Below are positions 10,980-20,755 of a stretch of 64,000 nt of DNA, piece after piece; within the stretch, counting starts at the first letter, position 1; each line of letters begins with the position of its first letter. The position numbers and the translations under genes were made by a program. Source of the DNA: Prorocentrum cordatum (taxonomy: Eukaryota; Sar; Dinophyceae; Prorocentrales; Prorocentraceae); the NCBI GenBank assembly GCA_963575745.1, contig CAUYUJ010019259.1, positions 133,372 to 197,371 on the forward strand. The letters run 5' to 3'. Below the pieces are notes generated by a model. It was given only the letters and a program-made list of their open reading frames with translations, was not told the origin of the DNA and searched no databases.

Positions 10980-13166
10980 TCACCACCATATCCATTTCTC
11001 CCATGTCGTAGCCCATGAGGTCAATAACGTGTTATTATCATTATCATCTGCTGGCGGCGTGTCCTGATGAAACAAAACTCTGCCGTTCATAGCAGCTCGT
11101 ATCTGGGTGCCGTCCATCCTTTTTGTCAAAGCATCTGCCACCATGTACTTCGTAGGACACCATGAAAGAGGCAGCTTGGACGTGGTAGCTGCAGCAACTT
11201 CTTCGCATAGCTCATCTTCGAATAGCTCCCTCAAACCAATCAAATCTAAAACCAAACGGCGCTCTGCTGGTAATTTGACAGCTCCTTCTCGGCGAATAGT
11301 GTCGTACAAAGATGCACAGTCGGTCACGCACTGCATGGGGCATAAACTCGGGTCTATATCGTCGATCGTCATGTTAGGGTATATTATATTCAGCACCGAA
11401 GCTCGCATCACAACAGCTGCTCCCAATGCATCAACTGCGCTCATGGTCTCCGCTGCAAACGTACTTCTGCATACTCGTCTGATGGTAGCGGATCGCCAGT
11501 CCACTAAGGCAGCCTTGCCTTCACCATCATTGAGGATCTTCTTCTCGGCCACGAAAATCAGAAATCCCGCTTGACTCTTGGCCTTGAGGCGCTTGGGCGC
11601 TTCTGAGGCAAATGCCGTGCGTACTCGGCGGGCAAACCACCAAGCAACCCCAGAGACCTTGTCATCTGGCTCGTCAACGTTAGCCCATGCGGCGTCGTGA
11701 AACACAAGTATACACAAATCTCCCTCCATCTTCGGAATAGTGACACCGGTCTCCTTGAAACGTCGAGCTTCTGACACGATACGGTTGGTTTCGATGAGGT
11801 CGGCCACCACTTGTGAATTCTGAACTCTCTGAGACATCGAAACTCCTGCTGATAAATCGGGTCGTGTCTGAGTCACAAGCCAGCCTAAACTTCCCACCAA
11901 GCTCCTGTTCTCCGCGATCTCCAACTCTGTGGCTGGACATCCCAAGTCTCGCTTGCGCTCCTTGGTGAGATCGAGTGGCTCCAGCTTGTCGGCGAACACT
12001 TCTTGACATAGGACAACTAAACCGTCGGCACGAGTAGTCACATCCTTAGCGCAGAACGTGAAAGGTAAACCTTGCCAACCTCCGAATGGAAATAGCTCCT
12101 TGATGGTCTGGTAGCTGGACTTTGTGCTAGCGGCTATCAGTAGGTCGTCGACATGAACACACACGATGGCCTGCAGAGATCCATCTGATCCGTGTCCCAC
12201 GAACAAGGCTGGGTCCACCAGGCTCTGCACCAGGTTGAACTTGCGGCCGTTCTCGCCGATCAGCTCCACCTTGAGTAGGGTTCTCTTCAGCGTAGCCCAC
12301 CATTGCCTTGGAGCCGTCGCAAGACCAAGTACCCCTTTGACAACTCGTAGCACTTGTCCAGGCATCAGTCCGGGCAATCCTTGCGGCGGCTGTTCCATGA
12401 AAAGCTCCTTCTCGCGAGGTTGCTCCTCGCCCTGCATGAGCGCGGACATGATGTCTGCACACTCGGGCTCCCAGCAGTGCCGAACCGTCATGATGAAAAA
12501 CAGCAGCGAACTCGTGCGCGTCACAGTCGGGGCGTCGGTTCTCGAGGCTCCAGTTTGTAGATCTGGATCGCGGTGACCTCCAGCGCACAACCGAGCCTTG
12601 GCCTTAACTGGTACTGGGTTAGCCTCCGTGCGTATGGTAGCGTTCTTGTCACGAAACACGAACCTCGACGGTAGGAACCGACTCTTGTCGTTCTGCTCCC
12701 TCGCCTTGGCTGAAGCTTCGGGCGACATCACCTCCACCGACCCGATCTTCTTCCACTCTCCCCAGTGCTCCGCGATCGCCTTGATGTAGAGGCCCTTCTG
12801 TTCGTCGGGAATGTCCTTCCAAGCGATCTCCTTGTCTTGCAGCTTCTTCCGGAGCCTCTCGCTCTGGGCTCGAGCTCCTAGCAGCATCGTGGCGAAGGCG
12901 GCGTTGGTAGAGCTTCCTTCGTCCAAGTCGTCATCCGCAATCGTATAATATGGCTGGGCTGCTTGCCGTGCAGCTTCCGCCTTGGCGCGTGCCGTCTTGA
13001 TACACAATGGCACGTCATCGAGGGGGCTGTATACCGCTCGTCGTCTCTGAAACTCTTCGCGACTCCAGTCTCCGTAGTCTGGCCCTGCTTGCTGCTGGGC
13101 TGGTCCAGGTGCTGCTGATGAGGAAGATGCTGGCGCAGGTTGCCCAACTGAGGTCTCGTCCTCCAC
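10980..13166 (-). CDS. pol: Copia reverse transcriptase and RNase H
   Basis: A 728-codon frame. The N-terminal part is a proline/alanine-rich linker. The RVT_2 reverse transcriptase follows, with KAKARLCAGGHRDPDLQTGA, then TDAPTVTR, and the catalytic VHVDDLL (the copia YVDD equivalent) near 12140. The C-terminal part is RNase H, with FHDAAWANVD, STFAAETMSAVDAL and the closing WCPTKYMVADALTKRMDG typical of copia. It copies the element RNA into DNA inside the virus-like particle. The frame's first codon at 13166 is GTG inside a longer frame: eleven codons upstream lies an in-frame TAG (13198-13200), and before it the same frame continues to about 13450. The start is therefore not real; the protein should be released from the polyprotein. 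Confidence 0.93.
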   Translation of the reverse strand: MEDETSVGQPAPASSSSAAPGPAQQQAGPDYGDWSREEFQRRRAVYSPLDDVPLCIKTARAKAEAARQAAQPYYTIADDDLDEGSSTNAAFATMLLGARAQSERLRKKLQDKEIAWKDIPDEQKGLYIKAIAEHWGEWKKIGSVEVMSPEASAKAREQNDKSRFLPSRFVFRDKNATIRTEANPVPVKAKARLCAGGHRDPDLQTGASRTDAPTVTRTSSLLFFIMTVRHCWEPECADIMSALMQGEEQPREKELFMEQPPQGLPGLMPGQVLRVVKGVLGLATAPRQWWATLKRTLLKVELIGENGRKFNLVQSLVDPALFVGHGSDGSLQAIVCVHVDDLLIAASTKSSYQTIKELFPFGGWQGLPFTFCAKDVTTRADGLVVLCQEVFADKLEPLDLTKERKRDLGCPATELEIAENRSLVGSLGWLVTQTRPDLSAGVSMSQRVQNSQVVADLIETNRIVSEARRFKETGVTIPKMEGDLCILVFHDAAWANVDEPDDKVSGVAWWFARRVRTAFASEAPKRLKAKSQAGFLIFVAEKKILNDGEGKAALVDWRSATIRRVCRSTFAAETMSAVDALGAAVVMRASVLNIIYPNMTIDDIDPSLCPMQCVTDCASLYDTIRREGAVKLPAERRLVLDLIGLRELFEDELCEEVAAATTSKLPLSWCPTKYMVADALTKRMDGTQIRAAMNGRVLFHQDTPPADDNDNNTLLTSWATTWEKWIWW

Positions 13167-13197
13167 GGATGGAAGCTCGACGTCGGCTTCATCTTGA

Positions 13198-13450
13198 GGC
13201 TACGCCACTTCTGCGGAGGGATCTGCCTCGGGAGGCCCAATCTCTACGTCCGCGGCGTCCTCTTCCTCTGGCGGCGGTGGTGGTTCAGCTCGAAGGTCTT
13301 CGCACTCCATGTCAGCGGCCACGTCGGCGTCCCTGATGGCGCGCTGCAACTGCTCGATGGCCTCCCCGTGTTGATCGTCAATGCCAGGCCACCAGATCTC
13401 CTCGGATGAGATCGGTCGAGCATGTTCTGGAGCGATGAGCTTCGTGAAAC
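13198..13450 (-). pseudogene. Linker between integrase and reverse transcriptase, ending in a premature TAG
   Basis: The frame reads GGFTKLIAPEHARPISSEE, the usual integrase C-terminal motif (APEH.RP), then an acidic proline-rich linker, and stops at TAG 13198-13200. The reverse transcriptase frame continues in the same register after the stop, so one nonsense codon separates them. Near 13450 the register changes relative to the integrase core. Confidence 0.75.
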
Positions 13451-14470
13451 CACCATGCGATAGTAGTTCTGGCCTTGCTTGCCTACCACCACTGCCGGAC
13501 CAAGCCAGGTCCCTTTCTTGATGGAGCCCTTCTTGAGCTGCCGATAGTAGAAGCACAAATCTCCCTGCTCCAAGGGATGAGGAGTAACTCGGGCACGTCC
13601 AAGTAGAGCCTTGCGCAGGGTACTGTCGTTCTGCATCTCCATGGAAGCCTTGCGCGCTGCTGTCCTCATCTTGAGTTGTCGCTCCATCGGCTGTAGCTCC
13701 GCGCCCTCGTGAGCCGCATCGTGATGAGCTCCGTCAACAAGGTCGGCAGGTGAGCGTGCACTCTTTCCAAATACCCACTGCTCCGGACTGAAGCCACGCT
13801 GTCGGCGCAAAGCCTTCTTCGCACCTGTAACCACGGACGCGAGTACACGCATATCTGACTCTCCAGCTGCTTGAGTATGCGCAATCGTCCTCTCGGCTAG
13901 CTCCTTCCACCAGCCTCCTTGCCTTTCAGTCCGTCCATGTTGCCACGCGGCCTGCCCTGCCACTGGCACCACGGTGCAGTGAAATCTGTCGAGCATCTCC
14001 TGGAATATTGAGCCAAAACCTCTCTCGAGATCCACCACGACGCTTGTCGGAGGTCCTGCCCAGCTGGTCCAAATCTGAGTAAACACCCGCACGAGCGTCT
14101 CCGAATGATGGCTCTCTATCATTCCAACCACGTGAAATGTAGTACCCAAATCCACCACTGAGAGAAAATCCCACGACTGGCCGTTCGCGTCCTTGATCGT
14201 GAAACAGTCCAGGCCGATCTGCTCGTTGAAATCTGCCGTGTGAGATAGTCTAGCTGGGCGCGCTATCTTCTTCTTAGCTTTGCCCATGCAGGACGCGCAC
14301 CTTAACGACTTGGCCGCCTTGACCACCTCAGCTCGGCAGCCTGAGAACCTCAAAGATCGGGCCAGGTCTTCGTTACTAGGATGGCCCAAGTTCTGGTGTA
14401 GCTGACGTAGCGCCGACGAGTCCTTACTCGAGCACTCCGAGCTTCCAGGTCCGAACGGAATAGCCTTGGG
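13450..14470 (-). CDS. Copia integrase (own frame)
   Basis: An open frame spans 13244-14794 in which only this part looks native. LHQNLGHPSNEDLARSL and CASC form the HHCC zinc-binding N-terminal domain. The catalytic core has LDCFTIKD near 14200, SVVVDLERGFG near 14030 and HGRTERQGGWWKELAERT near 13925, giving the D, D, E residues. A GTWLGPAVVVGKQGQNYYRM segment follows as the C-terminal fold. It inserts the element cDNA into host DNA, producing the 5-bp duplication seen here. The region before about 14470 is out of register with the methyltransferase-like domain, and that after about 13450 with the reverse transcriptase. Confidence 0.9.
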
Positions 14471-15655
14471 GCGCCCAGGTCGCTGGACACCGGCTCTGGC
14501 TTGTACCACAACTGCACCTTCAACTTGGCTGTGCGATCCAGCTTGGCTCGTATGTGATCCAGGGGAATGTCTGCTTTCTCGAAGTCCTGTAGCACCACGT
14601 CGGCGTCTAGGTCCGTAATACGGCGACGTCCCACTCGTGTCCAGTCGGGGCCGTCTGGAAGCTTGGTTGGCAGCTTCCTGTAGTCGCCTATGTTTTCGTA
14701 GTAGAACCACTCGTCGGACTCTCCGCCCATGAGGTCCATCAGGTCTCTGGTCGCGTATACTCCGTACTCCATCATGTAGGTAGAGTTGCTGCACTGGTAG
14801 GCCACTAGTACTGCTTTCGCGAACTCCTTGGTGTATCTGCCAGCCAACCGTGTATAGTGAGCTCCCTCCAAGTGGTCATGACGATGTTTTCCGTCGCATA
14901 TCTTGCCCAGTTTCCTGACGTACGACTCGTTGGATACCAGAAGCTTGGTCGACTTGCGAACCTTACCTCCATATCTCGGATGTCGTAGGTTGAAGCGGCA
15001 CATGTCGACTTTCACCTCATGAACTCTAGGATGGGCCATCACACGAAGCAACTGTGGCTGTTTGAATGCTTCTGACTCCCAAGGGTTCTCGACTAGGATG
15101 TCGTTCTTGTTGCCCAACTGCAGCATACTCACTTCTTCCGCGAATTCGAGCAACGGCTTGTCACGTAACCTCTTCCTCCTCAACTCTTGTTGTCGATATT
15201 CGCCTCTGTAGTTTATTATTGTAAGCTGCGTCCAGAGCGTACATGGAAACTCCAGCGTCACGAGTCGAGGTCTGCATGCATGGTACATATTCAAAACTTC
15301 GCGTCGATCAGCGGGCGTGCGCAGGTCGTAGTTGTAGCGTTGGTCTATGGGCTCGCATACTTTCAAGCCTGCCTGACTGAACTCCTCGGATAGGACAGCT
15401 TCACCGGCGAATATCTGCATCAAATCATAACGTAGATCTGTTTTGATACTGAAAATGTCCCGCATGTCCTGAGCGATTGCCTTCCCTTCGTTGAAGAGAG
15501 GCTTGATCAAGAATGATCCAAGAAATGCCGTCTGCCACGTGAGGAACATCAGAGCCTTGCTGAACATATCCTTGAAGCGCTTGGTCTGGCCTGGCTTCAT
15601 CTTCCTCTTCAATCGTGGCCCCTCCGGCGACTCTTCCCGCTCGGTGCGATCATCT
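14471..15655 (-). CDS. C5-methyltransferase-like domain of the copia polyprotein
   Basis: Part of a 1391-codon frame (14350-18525). From 15420 to about 14800 it reads MQIFAGEAVLSEEFSQAGL, resembling the SAM-binding motif I (FAG) of C5 cytosine methyltransferases, then RPRLVTLEFPCTLWTQL with the Pro-Cys of motif IV, DILVENPWESEAF resembling the motif VI ENV, and VDMCRFNLR resembling motif VIII. About 205 residues are covered, shorter than a full DNA methyltransferase, and a target-recognition region is not obvious. Dinoflagellate retrotransposons carrying cytosine methyltransferases have been reported. Activity is inferred only; the domain could be a structural remnant. It lies between protease and integrase, an unusual place for an accessory domain. 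Confidence 0.6.
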
Positions 15656-15656
15656 C

Positions 15657-16390
15657 CTACGGCTGGTCTTCCTCCACTCCGATGTTTTCGGCGGTCACAA
15701 AGTCCTCCTCGCTGATCTGGTCCGCGTCGTTCTCGGAGCCGGCGGAGCTCGTGGGCTCTTTGACCGTGTTCGGCTTGGCCGCGCAGGCCCCCGAGCGTGA
15801 GCTGAAAGCACTCCTCCAAGTCGAAAGCTGCTTCAGCGCTTCCTCCTCCTTCAGCTCTTCCTTCTTGATCGCTCTCGGAACTTGTCCCTGTAGCAAGCAT
15901 ATGATTTTGTCTTTCAGCATGTCGTCGCTGACCTTGATGCCCTTTTTCTTGGCCAGCACGAGCAGCTCCGCGCGCTTCATCTTGGCGATGCCTTTCAAGT
16001 CTGGGTCCAGAGCTGGAGACTTCTTCTTGATCTGGCCGTTCTGGATCCTCCTGTCGTTGAGAATGACGCGCATCTCCCGGCAGCTCAGTCCTTGATACTC
16101 CAAGTCGTTGTCTTCCATCGCGTCCTGGAGCTCGATCTTCACCATGTTGCCCAGCGGCAGCAGGCGACGTGGTGCTCGGGGTTCGCGGTCTCGAGATGCG
16201 AGGCTCTCCCCCAGACGACGCCCGTTGTGGAAAATCAGCCCCACCGACGGATCCCTTGCCATCACCACGGCTGTGTAGAGCAATCGAAACAGGCGCTTCC
16301 AGCGTACTAGAACGGCCGTGTTGTAACGCTTGTTGGTGTCCACGTCCAGGATATCCCAATTCGAGATCCATGCGAGGACGGTAGCTGGTG
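15657..16390 (-). CDS. HeH/SAP-like segment of the copia polyprotein (shifted frame)
   Basis: In this interval the natural-looking reading is not the long 1391-codon frame but a neighbouring one (open 15657-16538). It gives VLAWISNWDILDVDTNKRY, LSCREMRVILNDRRIQNG and MKRAELLVLAKKKGIKVSDD followed by MLKDKIICLLQ. The last piece resembles HeH/SAP helical DNA-binding motifs. The long frame here gives low-complexity Arg/Gly/Ser sequence. Two compensating shifts, near 16400 and 15660, therefore restore the register on both sides. The function of the segment is unknown. Confidence 0.55.
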
Positions 16391-16400
16391 GCATCCCGTG

Positions 16401-18525
16401 TCGAGGACGTTGTACCCTGTGAACTCGTTTGAGCCCACAATGGCTGCCCAGGCTGTTTGTTATGTTTGAGCTCCTCGTGGGTCTTGAGAATTGGTTTTGT
16501 TGTTCTGCTTGCTGTGTTTCTTGCTTGTTGCTTATCATCGGCGATATCGTCAGGCTCTGGCTTCTTCAGTTTTGGCTGATCTCTATGGTCTGGCTGATGT
16601 TGCGCTTGGCTTTGTCCTAGCTCTCGTTCGAATCGGACTCGCTGTGCTTGATTTTGTCCTCGTACTTGATCGGATTGATCTTCGGGCTCGTCTTGAATCG
16701 CATGATGAATGTTATGATGCTCGTGATGTTGATGACTTTCCTTTTCCAGAACCTTCCACCACCGTTTTGAAGGCGGAAGCAGCCTGATCTCTGTCTGGCT
16801 GGGGCTCACGTCTGGAGCCACTGTGAAAAGTCGGGCCCTGTCGAACTCAAGCACGTTGAAACTGGGGTGTCCACTCTTGGTCTGCCCCAACTCGAGGCCC
16901 TGCAAACCGAGCCTTCGGAACGTCATGGTACTCTCGCCAGCTCCTTCGCCATGGTCATGCACAGCTCCCAGCTGTCCCAGCGCTCGTTGAGATAATAATC
17001 CTGGCACCAGGCAGGGCACAATTGAAATCCTCAGCGTGAAGTGTCGTCCCTGAATGGCGAGTGGAATGAGAGCGGCTATCGTACTGGCAACTGGCTTACC
17101 AGCGCCGAAACGAAACATCTCGTGCTCATCAATCTCGATAGGTCGTAAACCCAGCTTGGCCAAACGCCTCTTGATATCATCATACCAAACTTGGCCTCCA
17201 ACGGCCTTAGCACAGCACGAATCTGGCAATAATTTACCACCACACTGTTGCAACAGCTCCTCCTTTGAAGTCATAACCACATTCATGGTCGGGAAGTTAG
17301 CGTGAATCTGGTTGCGTGTCTCTCGACGCGCAGGGTTGATAAAGAAACTCTGCTCAGAAATCTGCTTCTCTTTGTCGTTCCAGTTGATGTTCGTCGTGTA
17401 GTAACCTTCTGCTGGACGCTCTCCTTCGTCTTGGTGATCATCATCCTCAGTTCCAGCCATGTGAACTTTCTTCTGTGGTCCATGGCATTCAGGGTCTCCC
17501 TTCCAGTGTCCGATTCTCTGGCATACTGCACAATGACTTCGCGCCTTCAACTTCGCAATTCGGTCACCGCCCTTCCCACCGGAAGACGAACCTCGTCCAG
17601 CATCACGTCCCTTGCCCGAGCCGCCCTTGCCTGATCCCGGCATGCGATCTCGATGATAGAAACCTCGAGCTTGCTTCGCATCACGTTGTCGATCCTTGAT
17701 TCGGACAAGCATCTTCTCTAACTTGTAAACCTCGTCCTCCGCGTCGGCGTGCTCCTCCAGAAGCTCCTCTGGCACGTCCTCCGTGTCGACCTCTGTCTCG
17801 AACGTCTCGTTATTTGTCACCTCCTCGTCGTTCTCTTGCTCTGTCATGTGCGCTCCCCATCTCCGCTGTGGTCGGTAGCCTTGCGGCCTTGTCGTCGGCT
17901 GTGTTGATGGGGACTGCGGTGGACGACGAGGGTTGGTACGATCCATCATCTTTGCGTCCTTTACGTTGAGCAACGTCTGCTTCTGCGAGGACTTCAGCTC
18001 ATACTTATTCTGATTGGCGTTCAAAACTCCTGCTTCACGATCGGGCGGCAATCCGAGCCACCACATAAACAGCCACGCCAATGCTTGATCTGGAAGCTCT
18101 ATGCTCAACGTCTTCAATCTCGATACCTGCGTGTCGAATATGTTGATATAGCTTCTCATCTCTTCTCCATTCTCTCTTCGCATCTTAGTGAAGAATGTTT
18201 TCAACTCTGCGCCGAGCTCCATGACCTTCTCATCGTCGAACTTCTCCGCTAGGAAATCGAGCAGCGTCTGGATCCCTTCTTCGTCCTGCAGAGTTGTCGG
18301 ATCTAGATCTTCGGCGTGAATCCAGGCGTCGCCCTTCAACTCTCCATACAACTCCGCTGCTTGCTTTTCCACTGGTACTCGCGTGCGTATCTTGAATACT
18401 GCCACTCGTCTCCGGAAGTCTTTTATGGTCATCGTTTGTGGGTCGAAGCTCGGCACCTTCACGTTGTAGCTGGGACCACCGTTGGTACCCGCTTCATCAT
18501 CGTCGGGCGCCGCCTTTGGCGCCAT
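16401..18525 (-). CDS. gag: Copia Gag and aspartic protease
   Basis: This starts at ATG 18525 (MAPKAAPDDDEAG), about 180 bp inside the 5' LTR. Residues 20-195 form the Gag capsid region (IKDFRRRVAVFKIRTRVPVE, then AWLFMWWLGLPPDREAG). A Gly/Lys/Ser-rich stretch precedes a zinc knuckle at residues 332-347 (C-x2-C-x4-H-x6-C, two residues longer than the canonical C-x2-C-x4-H-x4-C). The retropepsin-like protease has LLPDSCCAKAVGG at 433-444; the usual DSG is DSC here. GLLSQRALGQLGA at 509-521 is the second protease signature. Gag packages the RNA and the protease matures the polyprotein. After about residue 708 the frame leaves native sequence. Confidence 0.88.
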
Positions 18526-18690
18526 CTCGCTGGAGAACTGGACGAATTACTTGTAATTCAGAAACGTGTAGGGCGTCCAGGTCTTCTCCTCCAGCGTCCA
18601 CTAGAATATTGCTCGATGGGCAATCCACCTGATAGCGGTCAATCCGCTGGGCCACTCGATAGCACGAGATCTGCAGTCCGCGGCTCGAAC
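18526..18690 (-). other. 5' leader of the young copia element
   Basis: Untranslated leader between the primer site and the Gag ATG, presumably holding packaging signals. Nothing specific is seen. Confidence 0.6.
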
Positions 18691-18704
18691 TGCTCCGCTG
18701 CCAA
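18691..18704 (-). promoter_or_regulatory. tRNA primer-binding site
   Basis: Directly inside the 5' LTR the minus strand reads TTGGCAGCGGAGCA. It resembles the initiator-methionine tRNA primer site of copia elements (TGGTAnCAGAGC) and the TGGTAGCGGAGC of the second element in this window. Confidence 0.7.
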
Positions 18705-18871
18705 TGTGAAGATGCAACTCTTGATCCGTTGCGACGGATGTCGATATGATATGCTATAGGTTTCCGCTGAACAGCCTAAAGCTCAAGGGCCCTGAGCCAC
18801 AATGTTACACACAGTCAGTACATCATGAAACGAGGGGCAAGCACGTGCATGCACACGCCATCACTTTCACA
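18705..18871 (-). repeat. 5' LTR of the young copia element
   Basis: 167 bp, two substitutions from the 3' LTR. In retrotransposons this LTR carries the promoter; no TATA-like box could be picked out. Confidence 0.95.
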
Positions 18872-18876
18872 CCCTC
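18872..18876. repeat. Target-site duplication CCCTC, right
   Basis: Identical to 10499-10503 and directly abutting the LTR. Confidence 0.85.
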
Positions 18877-18904
18877 CTATTCCTCCTCCTCCTCCCCCTC
18901 CTCC

Positions 18905-19340
18905 TCACCCCTCCTTGGCCTGCTCGACGCTTCCCTCCGCACTCTCCCCCGGGGGGGCCCTGGAGCGGGCCCTGGGGCGGACCCCCGCCACGAGGGCCTC
19001 GCTCGCGCACGGCGGCGCGTGCCCCCCCCCCTCCCACCCCGGGCGACCTTGCCAGGGGATGGATCGGCCCGCAGAGGCCCCGGGAGGAGCGAACAGTGGC
19101 CTCGATAACCCGGCACTGGAATGCCACCTGGCTCTGCCGCCGCTGTCTCGCTCCAGCACGATCCACGCGCTTCTCGACCGCGACACCAATCTCATGTACC
19201 CCAGTCGCCCCACCACCAAACCCAAGCCCGCCCCCGCTGTGCCGCCAGAGCCCTCCCTGGTCAGTCTTCGCTCGGAGACCAGCCTGAGAGTCTGCTCGGG
19301 AGGCTCGTCCTGGCGAGTTGCGGCTTTTGCTCGACAAGCG
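18905..19340. other. Unique GC-rich stretch, no gene assigned
   Basis: Homopolymer runs of C and G are frequent, and frames are open on both strands without recognisable domains. Confidence 0.4.
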
Positions 19341-19344
19341 CACT

Positions 19345-19765
19345 GCGAAGCGATAGCATCATCATCGTCAGTATGGTCAACATCATCACCGCCATCAGCA
19401 TCATCAGCATCACAATCAGAATCAGCAATATCACCATCAACATCATCATCATCGTCAGCATCAGCATCATCAACACAACAACAGCAGCAGCAGTATCATC
19501 AGCAGCAGCAGCATCAGCGTCATCAGCATCAGCAGCAGCCTCATCAGCAGCATCAGCATCATCATCGTCATCATCATCATCATCATCATCATCTGCATCT
19601 GCATCAGCATCATCATCAGCAGCCGCATAAGCATCAGCATCATCATCAGCAGCATCATCATGAGCAGCATCAACATCAACAACAGCAGCATCACCATCAT
19701 CACCATCAGCATCCTCATCATCATAGTCAGCAGCAGCATCATCGTCGTTACCAGTATCATTATTC
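19345..19765. repeat. CAT/CAG microsatellite block
   Basis: Imperfect CAT, CAG and CAA triplets, as in the first 1.2 kb of the window. Open frames are by-products. Confidence 0.93.
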
Positions 19766-19959
19766 TGGAGGCTCTCCCCGCGCAGGCGGGACGGCCTTGT
19801 CATGATTTTTATGCGGCCTGCTCCGTTCCCATACACGCGGGGGGAACGGCGGCGAGGGGCAGCATCTGCATTGCATCGCATTGTGTAGCATATCTCTGGT
19901 TAGTATGGTTTTCAGTTGAAGGAATATGCACGCGCTGGGGTGGACATTGTTTTGCAAAG

Positions 19960-20022
19960 TCTACGCTTGAGCCTTGACCCAAATCCTTGAGCCAGCTTGA
20001 GCCAAGACTCTTGAGCCACGAC
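19960..20022 (-). repeat. Cluster of GGCTCAAG motifs, possible decayed tandem spliced leaders
   Basis: On the minus strand five GGCTCAAG-like octamers occur in about 60 bp, including GTCTTGGCTCAAG, which is close to the 3' half of the dinoflagellate spliced leader (CATTTTGGCTCAAG). Repeatedly retroposed dinoflagellate transcripts can accumulate tandem leader 3' halves. No ORF of note follows, and a plain octamer repeat is an alternative. Confidence 0.3.
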
Positions 20023-20024
20023 AC

Positions 20025-20755
20025 GTGCTCTGGAGTTCAAGTGGATCACGCTTGACTGAATCTTACTCAGTTCAGCACGTTGTTTGGAATCCTTGTGTCC
20101 CGCAGCCGCCCTCGGCCCCAAGGGCCTCCCCATGACGATACATGGATTGGTCGATGCTGCCCGATGGCCGCCTGGTTCAGGACGATGGCCCCAATTATCT
20201 CAACTGCCCCTTGACAGATCCCCCTCCTAGTTCTCCTAGTACTCCTATTTCTTTCCCGTTACCCTTTTTCTTCCGATTCAGCATCATAATCTGCCACATC
20301 CGATTCGTCGTGCTCACCATCCTGCACATTCTCCTGCTCCTTCGCCTCCTCCTCTTCCCTCTGCATATCCCTCGTCCGCCTCCTCCTCCCCATCTTTTCA
20401 TCTCGCCGTCATCATCAACAGCGTCAACAGCAACACTTGTCATTCACCTCACCCTATTCGTCGCTTATTGTTCGTCTATCCTCATCCCTCTCCTCGCCTT
20501 CCTCTTCCCACTAGGACTGCTACTACTGGCTTTCGCTCTCCACTCCTCACTCCTCACCGGTCTTCGATCAATCTCGCTCCTTGCCACGGAACCTCACAAA
20601 GAGATGGGCGGGGCCGCGCTTCCGAGGCCATAGCTTTGTGGAGAATAAAAAGAGTTGCTGAGGATCGACCCTCTGCAACAGCACTGTGGATGCGGGATCC
20701 CGATACCAAGATTGATGGGCCTGTTTTCCACCACCACCACCATGAGTTGGAGGAG
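20025..20755. other. Pyrimidine-rich intergenic stretch
   Basis: From 20210 to 20560 the plus strand is dominated by C and T with CTC clusters. No gene is recognised. Confidence 0.5.

Larger units (their letters stand above)
10504..18871 (-). mobile_element. Young Ty1/copia LTR retrotransposon with a methyltransferase-like domain
   Basis: An 8.4-kb element with 167-bp LTRs that begin TGTGAA and end TTCACA, and a CCCTC target duplication. The LTRs differ at two positions (165/167 identical), so insertion was recent. On the minus strand the order is 5' LTR, tRNA primer site, gag with zinc knuckle, aspartic protease, HeH/SAP-like segment, methyltransferase-like domain, integrase, reverse transcriptase, RNase H, 3' LTR. 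Integrase before reverse transcriptase defines copia. The polyprotein is not in one frame: shifts lie near 16400, 15660, 14460 and 13450, and an in-frame TAG lies at 13198-13200. It is therefore a recently inactivated copy, a copy using recoding, or an assembly with base errors. Confidence 0.95.

Noticed and set aside
14022-14036. GAGCCAAAAC on the plus strand as a reverse spliced leader
   Set aside because: Only part of the leader is matched, and it lies within the integrase coding sequence.
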